The translations under genes were made by a program, and so were the position numbers. This document shows, piece after piece, positions 25,488 to 33,890 of a stretch of DNA of 64,000 bases. Numbering within the stretch: the first letter of the stretch is position 1; each line of letters begins with the position of its first letter. Source of the stretch: Demequina zhanjiangensis (GTDB lineage Bacteria > Actinomycetota > Actinomycetes > Actinomycetales > Demequinaceae); contig NZ_JAUHPV010000002.1 in assembly GCF_030418315.1 (NCBI RefSeq), positions 372,001 through 436,000 on the forward strand. Direction: 5' to 3'. The notes beneath the pieces were generated by a model. The model did not search any database, was not told the origin of the DNA, and worked only from the letters and a program-made list of their open reading frames with translations.

Positions 25488-26813
25488 TCAGACATCCAGT
25501 TCCGTCGTGGGCGGGCTTAGGTCCCGCGACCGCAGGGGATCGCGAGGCGCCTCAGCGATCCGGATCGCGTCGCGCCTGTGCCGCAGGTAGTCGAGCTCGG
25601 CGGGGTTGCTCGCGAGCGCGACGGCCTGGTCCCATTCGGCCTGCGCCCCCGCCCTGTCGCCGGCACGTTCGAGGAGGTCGGCACGGGCGGCATGGAGCAG
25701 GTGGTAGCCGTCGAGGCCCTCGATCTCGTCGATCTGCGCGAGCCCCGCCGTCGGCCCGTGCACCTCGGCCCAGGCGACCGCGCGCGCGAGCCGGGCGACC
25801 GGGCCGGGCGCCTGCTCGAGCAGCAGGTCGTGGTACCTGACGATCCGCTCCCAGTCGATGGGATCACGGGTGTGCTCAGCGGCGATGAGCGCCTGGATCT
25901 GCCACGGCCCGAGGTTGCGCATCGCGAGCGCACGGCCGAGCACGGCGTAGCCGCGGCGGATCATCGTGCGGTCCCACAGCGCGCGGTCCTGGTCGGCGAG
26001 CCGCACGAGCCTCCCGTGCGCGTCGACGCGCGCGTCCTCGCGGGAGCGGTGGAACAGCTGCAGGGCGAGCAGCCCTGCGAGCTCGGGATGGTCGGGGAGC
26101 GAGTCTGCGGCGGTGGCGGTGAGCCGGATCGCCTGGTCGGCCAGCTCGACCCTCGTGAGCGCCTCGGCCGACGCGGCGTGCGCCAGGTAGCCCTCGTTGA
26201 AGAGCAGTCCGAGCACGGTCGCGAGCAGGTCGGCGCGCTCAGCGAGGTCGGCGGGAAGGGTGAGCGGTATCCGGGCGGCGCGGATCTTCCGTTTGGCGCG
26301 CACGATCCGCTGCTGCACCGTGGCCTCGGGGATCAGCAGGGAGGCAGCGACCTCCTCGGTCGTGAGACCTCCGGCGAGCCGGAGCGTGAGGGCCACCTGG
26401 GTGTCGCGGGACAGCGCGGGGTGGCAGCAGAGGAGCAGGAGCCTCAGCTGCTCGTCGCCGGCGTCGTCGAGCTCTGCGGCCCACTCGGCCGGGTCGACCT
26501 CGGGCTCTGCCCGCTCGTCGCGAGCGACACCCGCGCCAAGGACACGCGCCTGGGAGGCCAACCGTCGGTCGGCCACCGCCTCGCGGCGCAGCCGGTCGAT
26601 CCCGGCGTTGCGGGCGACAACGTAGACCCAGCCCTCAGGCGCGTCTGGCACCCCCTGTGTCCACGAGGAGGCGGCCGTCGCGTATGCCTCCTGGAGGCAG
26701 TCGTGCGCGAGATCGAGGTCTCCTAGACGGTCGGCGAGGAGGGCGAGCAGCCGCCCGCCCTCCTCGCGTGCGACGCGGGTGAGTGCCGCGTCGACGCCGT
26801 CGGCCTGTGTCAG
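25488..26813 (-). CDS. ECF42-type RNA polymerase sigma factor with C-terminal TPR-like extension
   Basis: 441 residues if translation begins at CTG 26813-26811, which overlaps the YCII stop as CTGA. The first in-frame ATG/GTG/TTG is GTG 26882, inside the YCII gene. The homologous N-terminus (ALTRVAREEGGRLLALLADRLGDLDLAHDCLQEA, quoted as span) starts at the CTG. Region 2 has WVYVVARNAGIDRLRRE; region 4 has TEEVAASLLIPEATVQQRIVRAKRKI. The roughly 200-residue helical tail and the DGPF/YCII neighbour define group ECF42, in which the tail is needed for activity. Confidence 0.85.
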   Translation of the reverse strand: MTQADGVDAALTRVAREEGGRLLALLADRLGDLDLAHDCLQEAYATAASSWTQGVPDAPEGWVYVVARNAGIDRLRREAVADRRLASQARVLGAGVARDERAEPEVDPAEWAAELDDAGDEQLRLLLLCCHPALSRDTQVALTLRLAGGLTTEEVAASLLIPEATVQQRIVRAKRKIRAARIPLTLPADLAERADLLATVLGLLFNEGYLAHAASAEALTRVELADQAIRLTATAADSLPDHPELAGLLALQLFHRSREDARVDAHGRLVRLADQDRALWDRTMIRRGYAVLGRALAMRNLGPWQIQALIAAEHTRDPIDWERIVRYHDLLLEQAPGPVARLARAVAWAEVHGPTAGLAQIDEIEGLDGYHLLHAARADLLERAGDRAGAQAEWDQAVALASNPAELDYLRHRRDAIRIAEAPRDPLRSRDLSPPTTELDV

Positions 26814-27166
26814 GACATGTCCGTGGGGAAGACGGGTCGCACCTCGATGGCTCCTTCGCCAACCGGGAGCCTGCGCGCCCACTCGAGCGCGTCGTCGAGC
26901 GTGTCGACGTCGATCAGGTAGTAGCCGCCCAGGTGCTCCTTGAGCTCCGCGAACGGGCCGTCGACCACCTGGGTGGCGCCGCCGGCGTGGCGCACGGTCG
27001 TCGCGGTCTCGGCGCCCTGGAGCGCCTCGCCGGAGTCGTAGGCGCCGGCGTCGATCAGGTCCTGCGTGTACTGGGTCCACGCGGCCATGTACTCGTCGAA
27101 GCCGGGATCTCCGGGCTCAGGCGACGGCAGGGTGGGGTCGGAGGCGATGAGCAGCAGGTACTTCAT
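26810..27166 (-). CDS. YCII/DGPF-domain protein paired with the ECF42 sigma factor
   Basis: 118 residues from ATG 27166 with GGAAGA upstream. MKYLLLIASD and the diagnostic VVDGPFAELKEHLGGYYLIDVD (DGPF at 69-72) identify the YCII-related DGPF subgroup, small ferredoxin-like dimers. DGPF proteins are the standard genomic partners of ECF42 sigma factors and may be their targets or modulators. The stop overlaps the sigma reading frame. Confidence 0.92.
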   Translation of the reverse strand: MKYLLLIASDPTLPSPEPGDPGFDEYMAAWTQYTQDLIDAGAYDSGEALQGAETATTVRHAGGATQVVDGPFAELKEHLGGYYLIDVDTLDDALEWARRLPVGEGAIEVRPVFPTDMS

Positions 27167-27314
27167 GGCGTCTTCCTTCGTGTCGGCGAGCCCGGGAACC
27201 TCCCGAGTCTCACCCTGACGACGCAGCGGAGGCAAGAGATCGACATCGTTCGCTGAGATTCTCCGGGGCGCTTCCGCGCGTCTAGCTTCCGGGGCGCGAC
27301 GCAGGGGCCGCGCG

Positions 27315-27330
27315 TGTGAGAACCCTCACA
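27315..27330. promoter_or_regulatory. Perfect Crp/GlxR consensus site upstream of the phosphorelay-glycosyltransferase operon
   Basis: TGTGAGAACCCTCACA matches TGTGA-N6-TCACA exactly. It is embedded in a larger 8-bp inverted repeat GCGTGTGA (27312-27319) and TCACACGC (27331-27338). It lies 88 bp before the first gene of the operon and about 150 bp from the divergent YCII gene, so cAMP-receptor-type control of either is possible. Confidence 0.6.
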
Positions 27331-27418
27331 TCACACGCACGGCGGCCGATGGGTGGTCGAAGCCCTCGCGCCGCGCTTTCGGATCCGCCCTGTCCCCTGC
27401 CGCTGAAACGGACACTCG

Positions 27419-29743
27419 ATGCCTAGCATGATGACAAGCCAGCCCAGCGGCATCGACGACCGACATCCGACGCTCACACCCCCCGGAAGAGCCAGGAGGG
27501 AGCAGGTGCAGCACTCTCGCGTGCTCGTCGTGGACGACGACGAGATGATCCGCGCCCTGATCGCCGCCGTGCTGGCGAACGAGGGCCTGGACGTCGTCGA
27601 GGCCGAGTCGGGACCGGCTGCGCTCGAGATCCTCTCCGTCGAGCAGCCCGACCTGGTGATCAGCGACGTGATGATGCCGGAGATGGACGGCTTCCAGCTC
27701 ATCACCAAGCTCAGGGCGACGGCCGACGCAGGGTCGGTCCCCGTCCTGTTCCTCACGTCCCGCATCGACCCGTCCGACTCGGCCACAGGCCTGCGCCTGG
27801 GTGCCACCGAGTACCTGCGCAAGCCCTTCACCCCTGACGAGCTGGTGGGGCAGGTGAAGCGGCATCTCGCGGAGCGTCCCGAGGAGGTCGAGGCCTCCCG
27901 TGCGCGGACGCCGTTGCCCGGAAGCTCCGAGCTGCACGACAGCGTCGACTTCATCCGGTCGCAGGGCCGCCGGGTCGCCGTCGCGAGGATCGCGATCGAG
28001 GAGCGCCTGATGGTCGAGGCACGCTTCGGCGCCGTCGGCTGGGCCGACGTGCAGGAGCAGCTGGGCGCTCTCGCCCGCGCCCGCCTGGGCGAGGAGGCCG
28101 TGCTCGGCACCGACGGCGGCGACCTCATGGTCGCTGTCAGCGGCGTACCGCTGCGGAGCATGGACGGCGCGCTCGGCGCAGTGGCGCGGGACGTGTCGGA
28201 CACGCGCTTCGCCGTCCGCGGCGAGTCGGTGCGGCTCACCCCCACGATCGGCTGGGCCGACGCCGCGAGCGGCATCTCCACGGACACCGCGATCGAGCGG
28301 ACGGTGAGCGCCGCCGACGCAGCTCGCGACCTCCTCGACCTTCAGCCCGTGCGCTGGCGCCCCGAGATCCAGGAGCCCGAGTCCCGGCAGCCGTCACTGG
28401 CCGCCCGCGTCGTCGCCGCCGCGACGACGCCGTTCCAGATCGCGCTCACCGTCGTCCTCGGGATCGTGGGTCCGTTCCTCATCTACCAGGCGCTCTACAG
28501 GCTGGGATTCGACATCTCGAGCGCGATGTACCTGATCATCGTGTTCGCGCTCGCGATCACAGGGATGCTGATCTGGTCGGAGGGCTTCTACGCGCTCGAC
28601 CCGATCCGGCCACCGAAGCAGCCTGGCGCTCCTGCGCCACCCGCGACGGCGATCATCGCGGCCTACCTGCCGAACGAGGCGGCGACGATCGTCGACACCG
28701 TCGAGTCGTTCCTGCGCGTCGACTATCCGGACCTCCAGGTGATCCTCGCCTACAACACTCCGCGCGGCCTGCTCGTGGAGCGGACGCTGCGCCAGATCGC
28801 CGAGCGGGACCCCAGGTTCCTGCCGCTGCGCGTCGAGGGATCCACGTCCAAGGCGCAGAACGTGAACGCTGCGCTGCGTCACGCGCGTGGAGAGTTCGTC
28901 GGCATGTACGACGCGGACCACCACCCTGCGCGGGACTCCTTCACGCGCGCGTGGCGATGGCTGTCGAACGGCTACGACGTGGTCCAGGGCCACTGCGTGA
29001 TCCGCAACGGCGACGCCAGCCGGACGGCCCGCACCGTCGCGGTGGAGTTCGAGGCGATCTACGCCGTCAGCCACCCCGGCCGCGCGCAGCTGCACGGCTT
29101 CGGCATCTTCGGCGGCTCGAACGGATTCTGGCGCACCGAGGTGCTGCGCCGCACCCGCATGCACGGGTTCATGCTGACGGAGGACATCGACTCGAGCCTG
29201 CGCGTCATCGAGTCGGGCGGCAGGATCGCGAACGACCCTGGGCTGATCTCGCGCGAGCTCGCTCCCACCTCCTGGCACCAGCTGTGGAACCAGCGCATGC
29301 GGTGGGCGCAGGGCTGGTTCCAGGTGTCGAAGCGCCACCTCCGACACGCGTGGCGCTCCCGCACGCTGACGATGCGCCAGAAGCTCGGCATGACGGCGCT
29401 GCTGGGCTGGCGCGAGGTCTATCCGTGGATCAGCGTGCAGATGTTCCCACTGATCGCGTTCCTCGCGTGGCGCGATGCGGGCCTGGAGAGCCTCGACTGG
29501 TTCATCGCGATCTTCGTGCTCACCACCCTGTTCACCACGACGGTGGGCCCCGGCCAGACCTTCTTCGCGTGGCGCCTCGCCGCGCCCGACATCCGTCGCC
29601 ACAAGAAGTGGTTCTGGTTCTACCTGTTCTTCGCGTCGCTGTTCTACACGGAGTGGAAGAACGTCATCTCGCGCGTCGCCCAGGTGAAGGAGACGATGGG
29701 CGAGAGGCAGTGGAAGGTGACTCCGAGGGCGGCGAGGCGATGA
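27419..29743 (+). CDS. Receiver / degenerate GGDEF-like / membrane glycosyltransferase family 2 fusion
   Basis: 774 residues. Residues 34-150 are a complete receiver: acidic pocket DDDE (39-42), phosphoacceptor Asp83 in ISDVMMP, Thr113, Lys135 in RKPF. Residues about 172-305 follow the GGDEF fold but have GGDLM (233-237) in place of GGDEF, so cyclase activity is unlikely. Two membrane helices (338-388) lead to a processive-type GT2 domain: DAD (498-500), TED (587-589), QRMRW (625-629), then further helices (665-745). The layout resembles cellulose/hyaluronan synthase-like enzymes. It likely polymerises or transfers an extracellular sugar under direct phosphorylation control; product unknown. 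First of five overlapping genes. Confidence 0.85.
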   Translation: MPSMMTSQPSGIDDRHPTLTPPGRARREQVQHSRVLVVDDDEMIRALIAAVLANEGLDVVEAESGPAALEILSVEQPDLVISDVMMPEMDGFQLITKLRATADAGSVPVLFLTSRIDPSDSATGLRLGATEYLRKPFTPDELVGQVKRHLAERPEEVEASRARTPLPGSSELHDSVDFIRSQGRRVAVARIAIEERLMVEARFGAVGWADVQEQLGALARARLGEEAVLGTDGGDLMVAVSGVPLRSMDGALGAVARDVSDTRFAVRGESVRLTPTIGWADAASGISTDTAIERTVSAADAARDLLDLQPVRWRPEIQEPESRQPSLAARVVAAATTPFQIALTVVLGIVGPFLIYQALYRLGFDISSAMYLIIVFALAITGMLIWSEGFYALDPIRPPKQPGAPAPPATAIIAAYLPNEAATIVDTVESFLRVDYPDLQVILAYNTPRGLLVERTLRQIAERDPRFLPLRVEGSTSKAQNVNAALRHARGEFVGMYDADHHPARDSFTRAWRWLSNGYDVVQGHCVIRNGDASRTARTVAVEFEAIYAVSHPGRAQLHGFGIFGGSNGFWRTEVLRRTRMHGFMLTEDIDSSLRVIESGGRIANDPGLISRELAPTSWHQLWNQRMRWAQGWFQVSKRHLRHAWRSRTLTMRQKLGMTALLGWREVYPWISVQMFPLIAFLAWRDAGLESLDWFIAIFVLTTLFTTTVGPGQTFFAWRLAAPDIRRHKKWFWFYLFFASLFYTEWKNVISRVAQVKETMGERQWKVTPRAARR

Positions 29744-31362
29744 GCGGCGATCAGAGGTCGGCGGGAGCGTGGCGGAGCCTCGTGCTCGCGCCGCAGCGGA
29801 TCGTGGTGCGACGCTCGGAGCTGCTCGCAGGCGCGGCCGAGGGATCGGTGTTCGACGCGGTGGCCGAGAGCGCGCAGCGTGTGCTCGGCGCCGACGGCGC
29901 GCTCGTGTCGGTCGAGATCGACGGGAGCCAACGGCGCGTCGGCGCGAGCGGGCTCGGCCTGGACGAGGACGCTGCGGACATCGAGCTGTTCCGACGGACC
30001 CTGCGCCGCGTCGAGCCGCTCGCCATCGAGGACACGTGCGACTCCGGCGATGCCTCCGAGGCCACGAAGGTCCGCGCGTCGATGGGCGTGCCGCTGCTCG
30101 TGGACGACGTCGCCGTGGGCACGCTCGCCGTGTTCTCGCACGCTCCGCGGCGGTGGTCGGACGACGACAGGCTCCACCTTGTGACGCTGTCCCAGTGGCC
30201 CGTGGCCGAGCTGGCGCGGATCGACACGCTCGCACGCCTGCACGTGGCGGAGGCGGCGCTCACCCGAGCCACCCGTGTGTTCGACGCGATGGCGGAGGGC
30301 GTGATCGGCCTCGACCTCGAGGGGCGGGTGGCGCTCGCGAATCCTGCGGCCGCCCGCATGCTTGGCTGGCAGGCGTCCGACCTGATCGGGCAGGACCTCC
30401 ACGCAGTCGCGCACTTCCAGCGCCCTGACGGTGCCGCCTACCCGCACGACCAGTGTCCCGTGCTGACGACGCTTGAGGACGGCGCTGCGCGTGCGGCAAG
30501 GCGCGAGACCTTCTGGCGTCGCGACGGCTCTCCGCTGCACGTCGACCTCTCTGTCGGAGGCCTGATCGACGAGGGTGAGGTGACGGCAGCGATCCTCGTC
30601 TTCGACGACATCGAGGAGCGCCTGGACGTGGAGCGGATGAAGGACGACTTCGTCTCGATCGTCAGCCACGAGCTCCGCTCGCCGCTCGCAGCGGTCCACG
30701 GCTCGCTCGAGCTGATCGGGGATGTCGCCGACGACCCCGACGCGACCGCGCAGATGCTCGGCATCGCACGCCGCAACACTGACAGGCTGGGGAGGCTGGT
30801 GGACGACATCCTCGACCTTGAGCGCGCGTCCACGGGACGCCTGCAGCTCGAGCGGTCCGAGCTCCACGCCGTCTCCTTGATGGAGCAGGCGTCTGAGTCG
30901 GTGTCCGGCCTGGCCCGCGAGGGGGACGTGACGCTCGAGGTGAGGCCGTCGGACGTCACCTTCTGGGGCGACGGCCGACGAGTGGTGCAGGTGCTGACGA
31001 ACCTTGCGAGCAATGCGGTGCGCTTCTCGCCGCAGGGCGGAACCGTCACGCTGACCGCGCATCGTCTGGACCGCGAGGTCGCGATCGAGGTGACGGACGC
31101 GGGCCCCGGGATCCCCGAGGAGGATCAGGAGCGGATCTTCGACCGCTTCTGGCAGGTCCCCGCAGGGTCGCCGCGGGGCCGCAGGGGCTCGGGCCTCGGA
31201 CTCGCGATCGCTCAGTCGATGGCACACGCGCACGGCGGAGGAGTGTCGGTGCGAAGCACGGTGGGTGCGGGGAGCACGTTCACGCTCCACGTGCCGGTGC
31301 GTGCGCGCCGAAGCACGGTGCCGGTGGATCGGCGCACCGAGGACGGGAGGGACCCGCGATGA
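29740..31362 (+). CDS. Soluble sensor histidine kinase (GAF-PAS-HisKA-HATPase)
   Basis: 540 residues from ATG 29740, overlapping the glycosyltransferase stop (ATGA). No membrane segment. A GAF-like domain spans about 30-165, PAS about 175-295 (VFDAMAEGVIGLDLEGRV). The HisKA box SHELRSPLAAVHGSLE has His310. The ATPase has N-box NLASNAVRFS, G1 DAGPGIPEE and G2 GSGLGLAI. All catalytic parts are present, so it should autophosphorylate and feed the receiver encoded next. The input signal is unknown but presumably cytoplasmic. Confidence 0.93.
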   Translation: MSGDQRSAGAWRSLVLAPQRIVVRRSELLAGAAEGSVFDAVAESAQRVLGADGALVSVEIDGSQRRVGASGLGLDEDAADIELFRRTLRRVEPLAIEDTCDSGDASEATKVRASMGVPLLVDDVAVGTLAVFSHAPRRWSDDDRLHLVTLSQWPVAELARIDTLARLHVAEAALTRATRVFDAMAEGVIGLDLEGRVALANPAAARMLGWQASDLIGQDLHAVAHFQRPDGAAYPHDQCPVLTTLEDGAARAARRETFWRRDGSPLHVDLSVGGLIDEGEVTAAILVFDDIEERLDVERMKDDFVSIVSHELRSPLAAVHGSLELIGDVADDPDATAQMLGIARRNTDRLGRLVDDILDLERASTGRLQLERSELHAVSLMEQASESVSGLAREGDVTLEVRPSDVTFWGDGRRVVQVLTNLASNAVRFSPQGGTVTLTAHRLDREVAIEVTDAGPGIPEEDQERIFDRFWQVPAGSPRGRRGSGLGLAIAQSMAHAHGGGVSVRSTVGAGSTFTLHVPVRARRSTVPVDRRTEDGRDPR

Positions 31363-31721
31363 CGAGAGTCGTGCTCGTGGTCGACGACGAGGCTGACATC
31401 CGCGCGATCGCGCGCGTCGCGCTCGAGACGATCGCCGGATGGCGCATGCTCGAGGCGACGAGCGGCGATCAGGCCCTTGCGGCGCTCGCCGGAGGCGTTC
31501 CGGACGCCGTGCTGATGGACCACCTGCTCACGGGCGAGGACGGCCTCATGGTCGCCGCGCGGCTGCGCCAGGAGGCAGGACTCACCGGCGTCCCGATCCT
31601 CATGATGAGCGCGGCCTCGACCGCACCGACGTCCGACGACGTGGACGGCTTCATCGCGAAGCCGTTCAACCCGCGCACGCTCGCGGCCCAGATCTCTGCA
31701 GCGGCGGGGTGGAACGCATGA
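31359..31721 (+). CDS. Single-domain response regulator (Spo0F/CheY-like)
   Basis: 120 residues, a lone receiver: DDE at 9-11, phosphoacceptor Asp54 in VLMDHLL, Ser84, Lys101 in AKPF. No output domain. It overlaps the kinase stop (ATGA 31359-31362) and the HPt start. The likely role is the first Asp in a phosphorelay from the kinase to the HPt protein. Confidence 0.92.
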   Translation: MTRVVLVVDDEADIRAIARVALETIAGWRMLEATSGDQALAALAGGVPDAVLMDHLLTGEDGLMVAARLRQEAGLTGVPILMMSAASTAPTSDDVDGFIAKPFNPRTLAAQISAAAGWNA

Positions 31722-32023
31722 CGGCACAGGACCCCGCGGACATCATCGCTGTGCTCTGGGAGCGATTCAGGCCTACGGTCGCGGAACGCCTCGACGCGAT
31801 CTCCGCGGGCGCGGAGGCGATCGCGGACGGAGCGACCGCGGGCGATCCACGGGTGCGCGACGCGCACCGGGCGGCGCACAACCTCGCCGGCGCGCTCGGC
31901 TCCTACGGCAGGCCCGACGGCAGCGTCGTCGCGCGTCGGCTCATGGGGCTGCTCGACGAGCCGCGGCCCCGGCACGACGCCGTGGTCGGCGAGCTGGAGA
32001 CGCTGCGAGGACACTGCGCATGA
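31718..32023 (+). CDS. Small histidine-phosphotransfer (HPt) protein
   Basis: 101 residues from ATG 31718 overlapping the receiver stop. The all-helical sequence has AHRAAHNLAGALGSYG, the HPt signature HxLxG with His54 as phosphoacceptor. Lone HPt proteins shuttle phosphate between receivers; the only other receiver in this operon is on the glycosyltransferase. The longer frame upstream is a shadow of the receiver gene. Confidence 0.85.
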   Translation: MTAQDPADIIAVLWERFRPTVAERLDAISAGAEAIADGATAGDPRVRDAHRAAHNLAGALGSYGRPDGSVVARRLMGLLDEPRPRHDAVVGELETLRGHCA

Positions 32024-33225
32024 GCGTGGAGACGACGCACCGCACGGTGCCGACGGATCGACCGGCTGCAGCGGTAGGCGCGCGCTTCGCCGGCCTTGAG
32101 GGCTATCGCGGCCTTGCCGCGCTGGCGATCGTGATCTACCACGTGTACCAGCATGTGGAGGCGGCGGATCCGGGCTCGCTCGGCGCCCAGGACTCCGCGT
32201 CCTACATCGCGCTGCACGGGCTCGACGGGCTGGTGAGCCTCTTCTTCGTGCTCTCCGCGTTCCTGCTCTTCCTCCCGTATGCGCGCGCGGTGCTGGGCGA
32301 CGCGGACTCACCGAGCGCGCGCGCCTTCCTGGTGCGCAGGGCGGCGCGGATCGTCCCGCTGTACCTGGTGGCGATCCTCGTCGTGTGGTCGGCCCGGAAC
32401 ACCAACCTTCCCGGCGCGTACAGGGACCTGATCGAGCATCTGCTGTTCATCCAGAACTACGACAACACGTACATCTTCTCCACGATCGGACCCGCGTGGT
32501 CGCTCGCAGTGGAGGTGCAGTTCTACGTGCTGCTGGCGCTTCTTGGCGCGGTGCTCGTGTGGGCGGCGCGGCGCCTGACCCGGCGGGGAGGACTCGTCCT
32601 CCTCACCACCGTGGTGTCCGTGATGTTTTTGGGAAGCCTCGCGTACAAGCTCGCGTCGTGGCTGATGCTCGGCACCTTGGGCGACGACTGGAAGGTGTGG
32701 TTCGGGCTGCCTGCCAAGCTCGACGAGTTCGCGCTCGGCATGGGCCTGGCGATCGTCGTCGCCGTCGGCCGCGCACGGCTCGGCCGAGTGGGCGTCGAGG
32801 TGACGCGCTTCACCGGTCTCGCCGTCGTGGTCGCGTCGTTCATCCTGCGACCCGAGGGCGCGGGGAACCATGCCTGGTTCCACACCGGGACCGCTCTCGG
32901 ATTCGCGCTCATGCTCGCGGCGAGCGTCCTGGGACCGGGCGACTGGTGGACCACCGCGCTCGGCCGGAACCCGCTCGCCTTCCTGGGGCTGATCAGCTAC
33001 AGCCTCTACCTGTGGCACGAGCCCCTCATGCTGCTGCTCGACTCGCGCGGACTGCTTCCGGGGGGAGCCGGCTTCGGCGGCTTCGGCCTGATGCTGCTCG
33101 TGGTCCTCCCGCTCGCGATCCTCGCGGCGTGGCTGAGCTACCAGCTCATCGAGCGACCGGGCAATGCGATCCGGGGACTGATCGACCGTCAGGGTCGCTC
33201 GCGCGACTACTACGACGGGGAGTGA
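32020..33225 (+). CDS. OafA/YrhL-type membrane acyltransferase (acyltransferase 3 family)
   Basis: 401 residues with about ten membrane helices. FAGLEGYRGLAALAIVIYHVY carries the catalytic His of the family, with RAARIVPLYLVAI and SYSLYLWHEPLMLLL also typical. These proteins O-acylate extracellular or lipid-linked glycans. It overlaps the HPt stop (ATGA 32020-32023) and closes the five-gene operon, so it probably decorates the glycan made by the receiver-glycosyltransferase. Confidence 0.92.
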   Translation: MSVETTHRTVPTDRPAAAVGARFAGLEGYRGLAALAIVIYHVYQHVEAADPGSLGAQDSASYIALHGLDGLVSLFFVLSAFLLFLPYARAVLGDADSPSARAFLVRRAARIVPLYLVAILVVWSARNTNLPGAYRDLIEHLLFIQNYDNTYIFSTIGPAWSLAVEVQFYVLLALLGAVLVWAARRLTRRGGLVLLTTVVSVMFLGSLAYKLASWLMLGTLGDDWKVWFGLPAKLDEFALGMGLAIVVAVGRARLGRVGVEVTRFTGLAVVVASFILRPEGAGNHAWFHTGTALGFALMLAASVLGPGDWWTTALGRNPLAFLGLISYSLYLWHEPLMLLLDSRGLLPGGAGFGGFGLMLLVVLPLAILAAWLSYQLIERPGNAIRGLIDRQGRSRDYYDGE

Positions 33226-33236
33226 CCCGACTGGGC

Positions 33237-33890
33237 TCAGCCCTGGTGGCCGGCCTCGATGTCGCCGTGCTGGCGCACCCACGCGTGCATCGCGATCGCG
33301 GCAGCCGCCCCCGCGTTGATCGACCGCGTGGAGCCGTACTGGCTGATCGCGAGAGTCGCCTGCGCCACCTCGCGCACCTCGTCCGTGAGTCCCACCGACT
33401 CCTGCCCGAAGACCAGCACGCACTCGCGCGGCAGCGCGAACGTCTCCAAAGGCACCGAGCCGGGCAGGTTGTCGATCCCGATCACCGGCAGCCCGGCGTC
33501 GGCCGCCCACGCGGCGAGGTCCCCGGCCGACGGGTGGTGACGGATGTGCTGATAGCGGTCCGTGACCATGGCGCCGCGCCGGTTCCAGCGTCGATTCCCG
33601 ACGATGTGCACCTCCTGCGCGAGGAAGGCGTTCGCGGTGCGCACCACCGAGCCGATGTTCAGGTCGTGCTGCCAGTTCTCGATCGCCACATGGAACGGAT
33701 GCCTGCGGGAGTCGAGGTCGGCCACGATCGCGTCGTGCCGCCAGTACCGGTACCGGTCCACGACGTTGCGGCGGTCTCCCTCGCGGAGCAGCTCAGGATC
33801 CAGGCGGGGATCCTCCGGCCACGCGCCTTCACCGCCAGGCCACGGGCCGACGCCGTGCTCGGGCGCCGAGTCGGACTCGCGGTCGCTCAC
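33237..33890 (-). CDS. SpoU-family tRNA/rRNA 2'-O-methyltransferase
   Basis: 217 residues from GTG 33890, which overlaps the purT stop as [27 protein letters not shown] is motif 1, [14 protein letters not shown] motif 2 and [23 protein letters not shown] motif 3 of the SPOUT trefoil-knot enzymes that use S-adenosylmethionine. The target nucleotide cannot be assigned. Coupled with purT on the same strand. Confidence 0.92.
   Translation of the reverse strand: MSDRESDSAPEHGVGPWPGGEGAWPEDPRLDPELLREGDRRNVVDRYRYWRHDAIVADLDSRRHPFHVAIENWQHDLNIGSVVRTANAFLAQEVHIVGNRRWNRRGAMVTDRYQHIRHHPSAGDLAAWAADAGLPVIGIDNLPGSVPLETFALPRECVLVFGQESVGLTDEVREVAQATLAISQYGSTRSINAGAAAAIAMHAWVRQHGDIEAGHQG

Noticed and set aside
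27935..28340. Active diguanylate cyclase in the receiver-glycosyltransferase
   Set aside because: The signature is GGDLM, missing the catalytic Glu/Phe of GGDEF.
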